From contig JAFPCE010000178.1 of assembly GCA_017390245.1 (NCBI GenBank), forward strand, positions 1-6,233: 6,233 nucleotides of DNA, read 5' to 3'. The notes under the pieces were generated by a model. It worked only from the letters and a program-made list of their open reading frames with translations. It made no database searches and was not told the DNA's origin. Every line of letters starts with the position of its first letter. Position 1 is the first letter of the stretch. A program made the position numbers and the translations under genes. The stretch comes from Selenomonadaceae bacterium (GTDB taxonomy: Bacteria > Bacillota > Negativicutes > Selenomonadales > Selenomonadaceae). Below, one piece after another: positions 1-6,141 of the stretch.

Positions 1-61
1 ACTCACCTACAATCTCAGTTGGACGCTTGTTAAATAAAAGTAAAGCCAACGTTAAATTTTA

Positions 62-92
62 ACTGTATTCTAATACGGATGTGCAATACAGT
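62..92. repeat. 8-bp inverted repeat near left edge
   Basis: ACTGTATT (62-69) pairs with AATACAGT (85-92) around a 15-nt loop. No T-run follows on either strand. The loop's CTAATACGG (70-78) recurs at 177-185. Its role is unknown. Confidence 0.4.
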
Positions 93-124
93 GCACTAGG
101 GAGGGATTTAAATTCTATTTTAGG

Positions 125-147
125 TCCGATAAGTATAAATTATCGGA
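125..147. repeat. 8-bp perfect inverted repeat
   Basis: TCCGATAA (125-132) and TTATCGGA (140-147) flank a 7-nt loop. Neither strand has a U-run after it, so it is a poor terminator candidate. It may be an operator or a structured RNA element; nothing nearby decides. Confidence 0.45.
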
Positions 148-288
148 TGTAAAAGCATAGGTAATATGATAGAAGGCTAATACGGCATTTAGACGCCATC
201 TGGGCCATTTTATTGTTATTTAGGTATAATTATATTAAAACGTTTCTAAGCCTGCCTTAAAATCCATGTTTTTAATGACTTTTATAAC

Positions 289-319
289 AAAAATGAGGAT
301 TTCCTAACAGAAACCCTCA
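289..319 (-). terminator. Intrinsic terminator after the HD-domain gene
   Basis: The arms 294-303 and 310-319 form a 10-bp stem with a 6-nt loop. In minus-strand RNA all pairs form, one as a G-U wobble, and the stem is followed by five U (289-293). On the plus strand that pair would be A-C. It lies about 80 nt beyond the HD-gene stop and clearly serves that gene. A second possible pairing (292-298 with 320-326) overlaps it. Confidence 0.8.
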
Positions 320-399
320 CCTCATTCTTAAACCAGATAATTTAGAAATATCAAAACAGACTTAACTATCTCCAGGTATTACTCAAGCTATGTCAGCTG

Positions 400-960
400 T
401 TATTTATAGATATCAGCCTTATGTTCAGTAAAGCCGTCAATGCAGCACTGCATTACATCATTCATATCCAGGCCCAGCTTTTCCACGCCAGACTTAATCA
501 GCTCACGGTTACACTTAGCAGCAAACCTCTTGTCCTTGAACTTCTTCTTCAGACTCTTAACCTCCATGCCATCAATGCCCTCAGGACGCATCAAGGAATA
601 CGCATGGACAATGCCTGTCAGCTCATCCACTGCAAACAGCGCCTTCTGGATATTAGTAGTTGGTTCAACCTCATCACAGCACACGCCATAAGCATGAGCA
701 ATGATATTATCCATATCCTCGGTATCAGCAGCCTCATCAGCTAACAGTTCCCGTACATGCTGGCAGTGCTCCTCTGGGAACTTCTCATAGTCCACATCAT
801 GAAGATAGCCAATAGCCTCCCAGTACTCCTTATCCTCACCAAACTTAACTGCCAGAGCACCCATAGCAGCGCTGACGCAGTTAGCATGGGTAAATAAATG
901 CTCCTCAGTAGTATGCTTTGCCAAAATCTCTTTAGCAGCTTCTAAAGTTAACTTACTCAT
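400..960 (-). CDS. HD-domain protein, predicted metal-dependent phosphohydrolase
   Basis: A 186-residue soluble protein of the HD superfamily, resembling the small stand-alone 'predicted hydrolase, HD superfamily' group (COG2316-like). The likely metal ligands are visible: H25 in LFTHANCV, the H54-D55 doublet in GYLHDVDYEKFPEEH, and D112 in ALFAVDELTG; H68 and H88 are further conserved-looking histidines. The C-terminal part carries the group's typical VKSLKKKFKDKRFAAKCNRE (134-153). HD proteins generally hydrolyse phosphomonoesters or nucleotides with bound divalent metals, but the substrate here is unknown. It contains seven cysteines, including the pairs C93-C94 and C172-C173. The start is supported by a modest AGGGG (971-975) 10 nt upstream and by family-like N-terminal length. 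It has its own promoter (1051-1079) and terminator (289-319), so it is probably a separate unit from the leucine operon. Confidence 0.9.
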   Translation of the reverse strand: MSKLTLEAAKEILAKHTTEEHLFTHANCVSAAMGALAVKFGEDKEYWEAIGYLHDVDYEKFPEEHCQHVRELLADEAADTEDMDNIIAHAYGVCCDEVEPTTNIQKALFAVDELTGIVHAYSLMRPEGIDGMEVKSLKKKFKDKRFAAKCNRELIKSGVEKLGLDMNDVMQCCIDGFTEHKADIYK

Positions 961-1050
961 TAAATAACATCCCCTAAATCTTTTCTTGCTTGATAAAAGC
1001 CATAGCCTGAAATGCTAATATACACACTAAGCTAAAACCTTATATTTCAT

Positions 1051-1079
1051 ATTATGCTAGTAAAAAGGCAAAAAGTCAA
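1051..1079 (-). promoter_or_regulatory. Sigma-70-type promoter of the HD-domain gene
   Basis: On the minus strand TTGACT (1074-1079) and CATAAT (1051-1056) are separated by 17 nt, each 5/6 to consensus with ideal spacing. The predicted transcription start is near 1044, giving a leader of about 84 nt before the ATG at 960. I see no strong hairpin in this leader. It is the best promoter in the window. Confidence 0.75.
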
Positions 1080-1084
1080 TAAAT

Positions 1085-1104
1085 TAATATCATCATAATA
1101 TCAT
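1085..1104. repeat. Tandem 9-bp repeat upstream of the HD-gene promoter
   Basis: TAATATCAT occurs at 1085-1093 and 1096-1104, an 11-bp period (about one helical turn). It lies just upstream of the -35 box at 1074-1079 for minus-strand transcription and touches the stop codon of the small gene. It could be an AT-rich UP element or a binding site for a dimeric regulator, or simply low-complexity sequence. Confidence 0.4.
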
Positions 1105-1295
1105 TATCTGTATTCCTGGGAAATCTCCAAAAAGGTCCTTTTGCCATCAATATAATCAGCATATACCACTTCTAAATCCCGTCCATGATAAATCTGGCAC
1201 AGGCCGCAGTTATCACAATCAGCCCGGCAGCGGAACTTGGTACGGATATACTCTAGCCGTTCTTCTCTGGTGGATTTATCAATCTCTGGTGGCAT
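1104..1295 (-). CDS. Small conserved-looking protein with four clustered cysteines, function unknown
   Basis: The 63-residue product is real-looking: it has a good ribosome binding site (GAGGTG, 1301-1306, 5 nt before ATG), a clean TAA stop, and non-random composition. The N-terminal third is charged and probably helical (roughly 7-20). It is followed by C23, C27, C30 and C33 in a CxxxCxxCxxC arrangement with a glycine after C30. The C-terminal half is acidic and aromatic (YADYIDGKRTFLEISQEYR). There is no signal peptide or membrane segment, so it is probably cytoplasmic. Four closely spaced cysteines suggest binding of zinc or an iron-sulfur cluster, but I cannot tell which and assign no function. 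It lies between the ilvB terminator and the HD-domain gene, with no terminator before the latter, so the two may be partly co-transcribed. I found no strong promoter for it in 1296-1380. Confidence 0.75.
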   Translation of the reverse strand: MPPEIDKSTREERLEYIRTKFRCRADCDNCGLCQIYHGRDLEVVYADYIDGKRTFLEISQEYR

Positions 1296-1380
1296 AGCCT
1301 CACCTCTTTACCTTTGCATATAGCACAATAATGTCTTATCTATATGTCTGTTAGTTCTTTCCAGTATATTTATCGATAAT

Positions 1381-1426
1381 AAAATTTGGCATAACACCAG
1401 TACTAAACCAGTATTATGCCAATTTT
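1381..1426 (-). terminator. Intrinsic terminator after ilvB (end of ilv-leu operon)
   Basis: A 9-bp perfect stem (1386-1394 with 1414-1422) is extended by four A-T pairs (1381-1384 with 1423-1426) around a single bulged base, with a 19-nt loop. In the minus direction the stem is followed by a U-rich tail (UUUUAUUAU). It begins immediately beyond the ilvB TAA. The plus direction has a T-run as well, so it could act both ways, although no plus-strand gene is seen. The loop carries TACTGG twice, 11 nt apart. Confidence 0.78.
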
Positions 1427-3097
1427 TTATTTAAATTCTACAAACTCATTGATTCTGGCATTGCCCTTAATCATAGGCTCTACAAAGCTTCTATGGATAT
1501 TCATGACAATGACATGTGGTGCTTCCTTGCTCATAGCCTTGGCAAAGGCTTCGGCAAACTCCTCGCAGGTGCTAACGCTGTCAGCCTCAATGCCAAAGCT
1601 CTTGGCATAAGCTGCATAATCCATAGGATAATCCAGCTCACAGGCAATAAAGCGCTCATTGTAATTAACCTTCTGCAGCTGGCGGATCATACCCAGGCTG
1701 CTGTTATTTACAATGATAGAAATAATAGGCAGATTCAGTCTGGCAATGGTGTAATACTCGTTGCCAGTCATCTTGATACCGCCATCACCAGCCACATGCA
1801 CTACTCTGCGCTTGCTGCCACTGGTACAATAGGCCACCTGGGCACCCATAGCAGCAGGCAGGCCAAAGCCCATAGTACCAAGTCCCCCAGAGGTAAACCA
1901 TGTTCTAGGCTGAGCCACCTTTAAATGCAGAGCACACCACATCTGATGCTGTCCTACATCAGTGGCAAAAGCAAATTCCTTGCCATCTGTAGCCTGTGCT
2001 ACATGATGCATAGCCCATGGCACAGTGAGGCGGGACACGCTGTAATCATAAGCATATTCCCGTTTCCATTCACGAATCTGCTGCCACCAGTCATCCAGCT
2101 TCACTGCAGAATCACGGTTCATCAGCATAGTGAGGATACGTTCCATATTACCAGCTAAGCCAATGGAGCTGGCAATATTCTTATCAATTTCTGCTGGATC
2201 TATGTCTACATGAATAAACTTTGTACCGGCAGTATATTTATCCAGGTTACCAGTCTGACGGTCTGCAAAGCGGCTGCCCAGAGAAATAACCAGGTCAGCA
2301 TTAGCTACAGCATTGTTAGCAGCCTTATTGCCATGCATGCCAGCAAAGCCCAGTACATTTGGATGACTGCTAGGCACACCGCCAATACCCATCAATGTAA
2401 ATACCACTGGCAGATTGTAATGCTCCACAAATTCAATAACCTTTTGGGTAGAACCAGCATTAATAACGCCACCGCCACAGATGATAACAGGCTTTTTGGC
2501 ATTAGCAATAACCTCTGCCGCCTCAGCAGCACAAATCTTAAAGTCTACATCAGGCTCAGAGTGCTTTTTCTCCTCTGCCTCAGCTTCACGCCATGGAACA
2601 GGATTCAGCAGAATATCCTTAGGAATATCGATAAGCACTGGACCTGGACGGCCACTTTTCGCTAATTTAAAAGCCTCCCGGACAGTTTCCGCCAGATACT
2701 TTGGATCCTTGACTTTATAGTTATGCTTAGTAACGGGCATAGTCACATCCAGAATATCCGTCTCCTGGAAGGAATCCTTGCCTAAAAGGCCCGTATCAAC
2801 CTGTCCAGTAAATGCTACCACAGGTATACTGTCCATAAAAGCGGTGGCAATACCAGTTACTAAGTTGGTAGCACCAGGACCAGAGGTAGCAATACAAACA
2901 CCTACCTTGCCAGTAGCTCTGGCATAGCCATCAGCCGCATGGGCTGCATTCTGTTCATGTGTAGTTAAAATCTGCTGGATATCCTTGGCATCATAAAGAG
3001 CGTCATAAAGAGGCAGAATCATGCCTCCAGGATAGCCAAATAAGGTATCAACACCCTGCTCCTGCAGGATCTTAACGATTAACTGAGCTCCATTCAT
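1427..3097 (-). CDS. ilvB: Acetolactate (acetohydroxyacid) synthase, large catalytic subunit
   Basis: A ThDP-dependent enzyme that joins pyruvate-derived hydroxyethyl to pyruvate or 2-ketobutyrate, the first common step of branched-chain amino acid synthesis. The 556 residues are normal for the subunit. The ThDP pyrimidine domain comes first, with FGYPGG (20-25) and catalytic E48 in THEQNAAHAADGYAR. Next is a central FAD-type domain with ISLGSRFADR (271-280). The C-terminal ThDP domain has GQHQMW (382-387), FTSGGLGTMGFGLPAAMGAQ (401-420), and the GDG(437-439)...NN(464-465) metal/ThDP motif. Biosynthetic-type motifs separate it from catabolic AlsS. L474 stands in GMIRQLQ where the family usually has GMVRQWQ; M26, D101 and S109 also occupy known inhibitor-contact positions. 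No ilvN regulatory-subunit gene follows. The gene is last in the operon, 45 nt after leuB, with a modest AAGGGGGA ribosome site 9 nt upstream of ATG. Confidence 0.95.
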   Translation of the reverse strand: MNGAQLIVKILQEQGVDTLFGYPGGMILPLYDALYDAKDIQQILTTHEQNAAHAADGYARATGKVGVCIATSGPGATNLVTGIATAFMDSIPVVAFTGQVDTGLLGKDSFQETDILDVTMPVTKHNYKVKDPKYLAETVREAFKLAKSGRPGPVLIDIPKDILLNPVPWREAEAEEKKHSEPDVDFKICAAEAAEVIANAKKPVIICGGGVINAGSTQKVIEFVEHYNLPVVFTLMGIGGVPSSHPNVLGFAGMHGNKAANNAVANADLVISLGSRFADRQTGNLDKYTAGTKFIHVDIDPAEIDKNIASSIGLAGNMERILTMLMNRDSAVKLDDWWQQIREWKREYAYDYSVSRLTVPWAMHHVAQATDGKEFAFATDVGQHQMWCALHLKVAQPRTWFTSGGLGTMGFGLPAAMGAQVAYCTSGSKRRVVHVAGDGGIKMTGNEYYTIARLNLPIISIIVNNSSLGMIRQLQKVNYNERFIACELDYPMDYAAYAKSFGIEADSVSTCEEFAEAFAKAMSKEAPHVIVMNIHRSFVEPMIKGNARINEFVEFK

Positions 3098-3117
3098 AAA
3101 ACAGGGTCCCCCTTAAC

Positions 3118-3146
3118 CTTATAAGAATATTTCAAGCTAAAATCAA
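3118..3146 (-). promoter_or_regulatory. Possible internal promoter before ilvB
   Basis: On the minus strand TTGATT (3141-3146) and TATAAG (3118-3123) are separated by exactly 17 nt, giving 4/6 and 5/6 matches to sigma-70 consensus. The -35 overlaps the leuB stop codon. Against it, the predicted start (~3111) falls within the ilvB Shine-Dalgarno (AAGGGGGA, 3107-3114), leaving a leader of only about 14 nt. It is therefore a weak call. Confidence 0.3.
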
Positions 3147-4210
3147 ATATTAGCAATAACAGCCTTAGTCATGTCCTCAGTGTTGGCCTTCTTAAAGCCC
3201 TCATGCCAGAGGTCAGCTGTTCTCCAGCCCTCAGCCAGAGCCTTATCCACTGCATTTTCAATAGCCTTAGCAGCCTCTTCCTCCTGGAGAGAGTAACGCA
3301 AAAGCATAGCAGCAGAAAGAATAGTACCAACTGGGTTAGCAATGCCCTTGCCAGCAATATCTGGAGCAGAACCATGGATTGGCTCATACAGGCTGGTGCA
3401 CTCACCGATGGATGCAGATGGCATCATGCCAATAGAACCACCTACAACAGCAGCCTCATCACTTAAAATATCACCAAAGAGATTGCCAGTAACAATAACA
3501 TCAAACTGAGTTGGACGGACAGCCAGCTGCATAGCAGTATTATCCACATAGAGGTTGTTCAGTTCAACATCCTTGTAGTTCTCTGCCACCTTGGCCACAG
3601 TACGGCGCCATAAACGGGAGGTAGCCAGCACATTAGCCTTATCAACAGAAGTAACCTTGCCACGGCGCAGCTTAGCAGTCTCGAAAGCTAATTTAGCAAT
3701 ACGCTCAACCTCAGGAATGGAATAATTCTCCAAATCCCAGGCACGCTCAGTACCGTTGTACTCCTCAGACTCACACTTTTCACCAAAGTAAATGCCACCA
3801 ACTAATTCACGGACAATAACCAGGTCAACGCCCTTTACCAGCTCTGGCTTTAAAGGAGAATACTCAGTTAAGGAATCTGCTACCTTTACAGGACGGAGAT
3901 TTGCATAAAGACCTAAGCCCTTGCGGAGGCCCAAAATTGCCTTCTCTGGTCGCAAGGCAGGATCAACATTATCCCATTTGTCACCGCCAACAGCGCCAAA
4001 CAATACGCCATCAGCCTTTTTGCAGGCCTCTAAGGTATCATCAGGCAAAGGTACGCCAAACTTATCATAAGCAGTACCGCCAGCATCCTTGTATTCATAG
4101 TCCAAATCCAGGTTGAACTTTTCTGCAGCCTTTTTTAAAACTGCAACAGCAGAAGTAGTAATCTCACTGCCGATACCATCACCAGGAATAACAACAATCT
4201 TCTTTGCCAT
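3143..4210 (-). CDS. leuB: 3-isopropylmalate dehydrogenase
   Basis: Oxidises 3-isopropylmalate with NAD+. The product decarboxylates to 2-ketoisocaproate, the direct leucine precursor; the enzyme is cytoplasmic and normally a homodimer. The 355 residues match the usual 350-365. Visible in order are IPGDGIG (8-14); the substrate arginines in GLRKGLG and LYANLRPVK (R96, R106) and R134 in RELVGGIYFG; catalytic Y141; K191 in SVDKANVL; D223 in YVDN; metal aspartates D247 and D251 in GDILSDEA; and the NAD-binding HGSAPDIAGKGIANP (279-293). V137 replaces the threonine seen in most LeuB (RELTGGIYFG). The start follows the leuD TAA directly, and AGGAGA (4219-4224), inside the leuD 3' end, is its ribosome binding site. 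Tartrate or homoisocitrate dehydrogenases share the fold, but the motifs and the leuCD neighbours favour LeuB. Confidence 0.96.
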   Translation of the reverse strand: MAKKIVVIPGDGIGSEITTSAVAVLKKAAEKFNLDLDYEYKDAGGTAYDKFGVPLPDDTLEACKKADGVLFGAVGGDKWDNVDPALRPEKAILGLRKGLGLYANLRPVKVADSLTEYSPLKPELVKGVDLVIVRELVGGIYFGEKCESEEYNGTERAWDLENYSIPEVERIAKLAFETAKLRRGKVTSVDKANVLATSRLWRRTVAKVAENYKDVELNNLYVDNTAMQLAVRPTQFDVIVTGNLFGDILSDEAAVVGGSIGMMPSASIGECTSLYEPIHGSAPDIAGKGIANPVGTILSAAMLLRYSLQEEEAAKAIENAVDKALAEGWRTADLWHEGFKKANTEDMTKAVIANI

Positions 4211-4720
4211 TTATTTCTTCTCCTTTATGTAGTTAATGAGACCGCCAGCCTTGGCAATTTCCTGCACAAAACCAGGCAGTGGCTGGGCATGGAAGGTATC
4301 ACCAGTAGTGAGGTTCTCAATAGTACCAGTAGCAACATCCACCTTCAGCTTATCGCCGTGATGAATCTTCTCTACATCTGCACCAATCTCCAGCAAAGGC
4401 AAACCAATGTTAATGCCATTACGGTAGAAAATGCGGGCAAAATCTGCAGCAATAACTACTGGCACCCCAGCAGCCTTAATGGCAATAGGTGCATGCTCAC
4501 GGGAAGAACCGCAGCCAAAGTTTTTGCCACCTACCATGATATCACCCTCCACTACATTAGCAGCAAATGGTGCCTCAGTATGCTCATCGCTGTCCTCCAT
4601 GCAGTGAGCTGCCAGATCCTTTGGATCAAAGGAGTTCAGGTAACGAGCTGGGATAATAACATCTGTATCAATATTGTCGCCGTAGCGCCAGGTCTTACCT
4701 TCAAAAATATTATCTGCCAT
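4211..4720 (-). CDS. leuD: 3-isopropylmalate dehydratase small subunit
   Basis: Small 'swivel' subunit of isopropylmalate isomerase, working with LeuC in the cytoplasm. It has 169 residues, typical for the short LeuD class that pairs with ~420-residue LeuC (E. coli LeuD is ~200). Landmarks are GDNIDTDVIIPARYLNS (14-30), which holds the substrate-recognition loop region; GKNFGCGSSREHAPIAIKAAG, in two parts, at 65-85; and the C-terminal PLPGFVQEIAKAGGLINYI (148-166). The start is set by a strong GAGGAGGT 8 nt upstream and by the MADNIFEGKTWRYG N-terminus. Only one base separates it from the leuC stop, and its TAA stop abuts the leuB ATG with no gap. The three genes therefore behave as one translational block, which suits subunits needed in equal amounts. 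No missing motif or frameshift is visible. Confidence 0.96.
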   Translation of the reverse strand: MADNIFEGKTWRYGDNIDTDVIIPARYLNSFDPKDLAAHCMEDSDEHTEAPFAANVVEGDIMVGGKNFGCGSSREHAPIAIKAAGVPVVIAADFARIFYRNGINIGLPLLEIGADVEKIHHGDKLKVDVATGTIENLTTGDTFHAQPLPGFVQEIAKAGGLINYIKEKK

Positions 4721-4721
4721 G

Positions 4722-5981
4722 TTACTTTACCTCCTCTGGTGTTGCAATACGCCCTAAAATAGCACTAGCTGCAGCTACATAAGGACCAGCTAAGTAAACC
4801 TCAGAGTCTACATGGCCCATGCGGCCACGGAAATTGCGGTTAGTAGTAGAAACAGCCTTTTCCCCTGCTGCCATGATGCCCATGTGAGCACCTAAGCATG
4901 GACCACAGGTAGGAGTACTGAAAGCAGCACCAGCATTAATAAAGGTCTCCACATAGCCAGCCTTCATGGCATCTAAGTAAACCTGCTGGGAGCCTGGAAT
5001 AACAATGCAGCGTACATCAGGATGTACAGTATGTCCCTTCAGTATTTCTGCAGCCTGCTGCAAGTCTTCTAAGCGGCCATTGGTACAGGAACCAATAACA
5101 ACCTGGTCAATCTTAATCTCACCGATTTCGGAAACAGGATGAGTATTGCCAGGGAGATGCGGAAATGCCACAACTGGAGTAAGCTCAGACAGATTAATTT
5201 CAATAACCTTTTCGTACTCAGCATCCTCATCAGCTGCTACTGGCTCGTAAGGCTGCTGTACACGGCCCTCAACATACTCTTTAGTAATATCATCAAATGG
5301 GAAGATACCATTCTTGCCGCCAGCTTCAATAGCCATGTTGCTGATAGTGAGACGGTCAGTCATAGTCAGCTCAGCTACGCCCTCGCCTGCAAACTCAATT
5401 GCCTTGTAAAGAGCGCCATCAACGCCAATCATGCCAATTAAGGTCAGGATAACGTCCTTACCACAGATATACTTAGGCTTTTTGCCAGTGAGAACTACCT
5501 TGATAGCCTTTGGCACTTTGAACCAGGCCTCACCAGTAGCCATAGCCACACCTAAATCAGTAGAGCCAACACCAGTAGAAAAGCCATTTAATGCACCATA
5601 GGTACAGGTATGGGAATCAGCACCAATAGTCAGCATGCCAGGGCCAACAATGCCCTTTTCAGGGAGAATAACGTGCTCAATGCCCACACGTCCAATCTCA
5701 AAGTAATTCTTAATCTGATGCTTTTTAGCAAATTCACGGACAGTCTTAGCAAGACCAGCAGCCTTAATATCCTTGTTAGGAGTAAAATGGTCTGGCACTA
5801 AAGCAATCTTTGTATTGTCAAAAACAGGTCTGCCAATCTTTTCAAACTCTTTAATAGCTGGTGGTGCAGTAACATCATTTGCCAGTACCATGTCCAGCTT
5901 GCAGAAAATCAGCTGGCCTGCTGACACACTATCAAGTCCAGCGTGCTTTGCCAGGATTTTCTCTGTCATATTCATACCCAT
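4722..5981 (-). CDS. leuC: 3-isopropylmalate dehydratase large subunit
   Basis: With LeuD it forms isopropylmalate isomerase, a cytoplasmic [4Fe-4S] enzyme of the aconitase family. It interconverts 2- and 3-isopropylmalate by dehydration and rehydration in leucine synthesis. The protein has 419 residues, the size of the shorter LeuC class (archaeal/HacA-like) rather than the ~466-residue E. coli form. Visible signatures are ADSHTCTYGALNGFSTGVGS (121-140), the GSCTNGR motif with cluster ligand C299, and TCGPCLG with C359 and C362; NFRGRMG follows at 383-389. A longer frame opens at 6008, but the Shine-Dalgarno at 5989-5994 and family N-termini support the start at 5981. The stop is one base from leuD, whose ribosome binding site (GAGGAGGT, 4729-4736) lies inside the last leuC codons, so translation is probably coupled. 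Proteins of this class also include homoaconitases, but adjacent leuD and leuB favour LeuC. Confidence 0.96.
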   Translation of the reverse strand: MGMNMTEKILAKHAGLDSVSAGQLIFCKLDMVLANDVTAPPAIKEFEKIGRPVFDNTKIALVPDHFTPNKDIKAAGLAKTVREFAKKHQIKNYFEIGRVGIEHVILPEKGIVGPGMLTIGADSHTCTYGALNGFSTGVGSTDLGVAMATGEAWFKVPKAIKVVLTGKKPKYICGKDVILTLIGMIGVDGALYKAIEFAGEGVAELTMTDRLTISNMAIEAGGKNGIFPFDDITKEYVEGRVQQPYEPVAADEDAEYEKVIEINLSELTPVVAFPHLPGNTHPVSEIGEIKIDQVVIGSCTNGRLEDLQQAAEILKGHTVHPDVRCIVIPGSQQVYLDAMKAGYVETFINAGAAFSTPTCGPCLGAHMGIMAAGEKAVSTTNRNFRGRMGHVDSEVYLAGPYVAAASAILGRIATPEEVK

Positions 5982-5988
5982 AGCATAT

Positions 5989-5994
5989 CCTCCC
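5989..5994 (-). promoter_or_regulatory. Shine-Dalgarno of leuC, fixing its start
   Basis: On the minus strand GGGAGG lies 7 nt before the ATG at 5981, with ideal spacing. The in-frame ATGs further upstream (6008 and 5996) lack such a site, and 5996 overlaps this one. The downstream start also gives the usual LeuC N-terminus (MGMNMTEKILAKHAG). Confidence 0.85.
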
Positions 5995-6002
5995 ATGGTA
6001 AT

Positions 6003-6024
6003 ACACATTACATATTACACATTA
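6003..6024. repeat. Short direct repeat in the leuC leader
   Basis: The 8-mer ACACATTA occurs at 6003-6010 and again at 6017-6024, a 14-nt period, inside an AT-rich stretch just upstream of the leuC ribosome binding site. I see no convincing -10/-35 pair here, so leuC is probably transcribed from upstream. The repeat may be chance in low-complexity DNA. Confidence 0.35.
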
Positions 6025-6071
6025 TCTCAAATACTTTTTATGAAAATTAACATTTTCGCTTATGCTACAAA

Positions 6072-6100
6072 TCGGCTTATACCAAAATGGCATAAGCCGA
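6072..6100 (-). promoter_or_regulatory. Intercistronic stem-loop between ilvC and leuC
   Basis: The arms 6072-6084 and 6088-6100 form a 13-bp stem with a 3-nt loop. In minus-strand RNA all pairs form, one of them a G-U wobble (6081/6091). In plus-strand RNA the same pair would be an A-C mismatch, which favours a role in the ilv-leu transcript. Only three U follow (UUUGUAGC), so as an intrinsic terminator it would be weak. A partial terminator, or a 3' end that protects an ilvC message from exonucleases, fits better. This is inference from sequence; no function has been shown. Confidence 0.55.
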
Positions 6101-6141
6101 CTGTTATTGCATATATTATTGAAAGAAACGGCTAACTAAGA

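Larger units (their letters stand above)
1..399. other. AT-rich region without a convincing gene
   Basis: From the end of the HD gene to the left edge the only clear element is that gene's terminator (289-319). The remainder holds two inverted repeats (62-92 and 125-147), a 9-bp direct repeat (70-78 and 177-185) and stop codons in all frames. Short open stretches touch the left edge: on the minus strand 18 codons after a stop, with no ribosome site, and on the plus strand one frame that ends at 60-62. Either could belong to a gene outside the window, and neither can be identified from so few codons. Confidence 0.6.

Noticed and set aside
1..57. Minus-strand peptide reading ALLLFNKRPTEIVGE at the left edge, faintly like the TatA motif LLLFGPKRLPEI
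   Set aside because: Only 18 codons, a stop directly upstream, no ribosome site, and the residues align only with gaps; probably chance.
421..744. Plus-strand 107-codon frame opposite the HD-domain gene
   Set aside because: A shadow of the HD gene, whose metal-ligand motifs show that the minus strand is the coding one.
1296..1380. A possible extended -10 (TGCTATATG, minus strand) for the 63-residue gene
   Set aside because: The hexamer matches only 4/6 and there is no -35 at suitable distance.
1493..2665. Open frames of 143 and 151 codons on the plus strand opposite ilvB
   Set aside because: They are antisense to a well-conserved gene, have no recognisable motifs, and reflect its codon usage.
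4289..4762. Plus-strand 157-codon frame opposite leuD and the end of leuC
   Set aside because: It crosses two intact conserved genes, and its translation looks like no known family.
5982..6008. Longer leuC beginning at 6008 (nine extra residues)
   Set aside because: The GGGAGG site fits the ATG at 5981, and the extra residues do not resemble LeuC N-termini.
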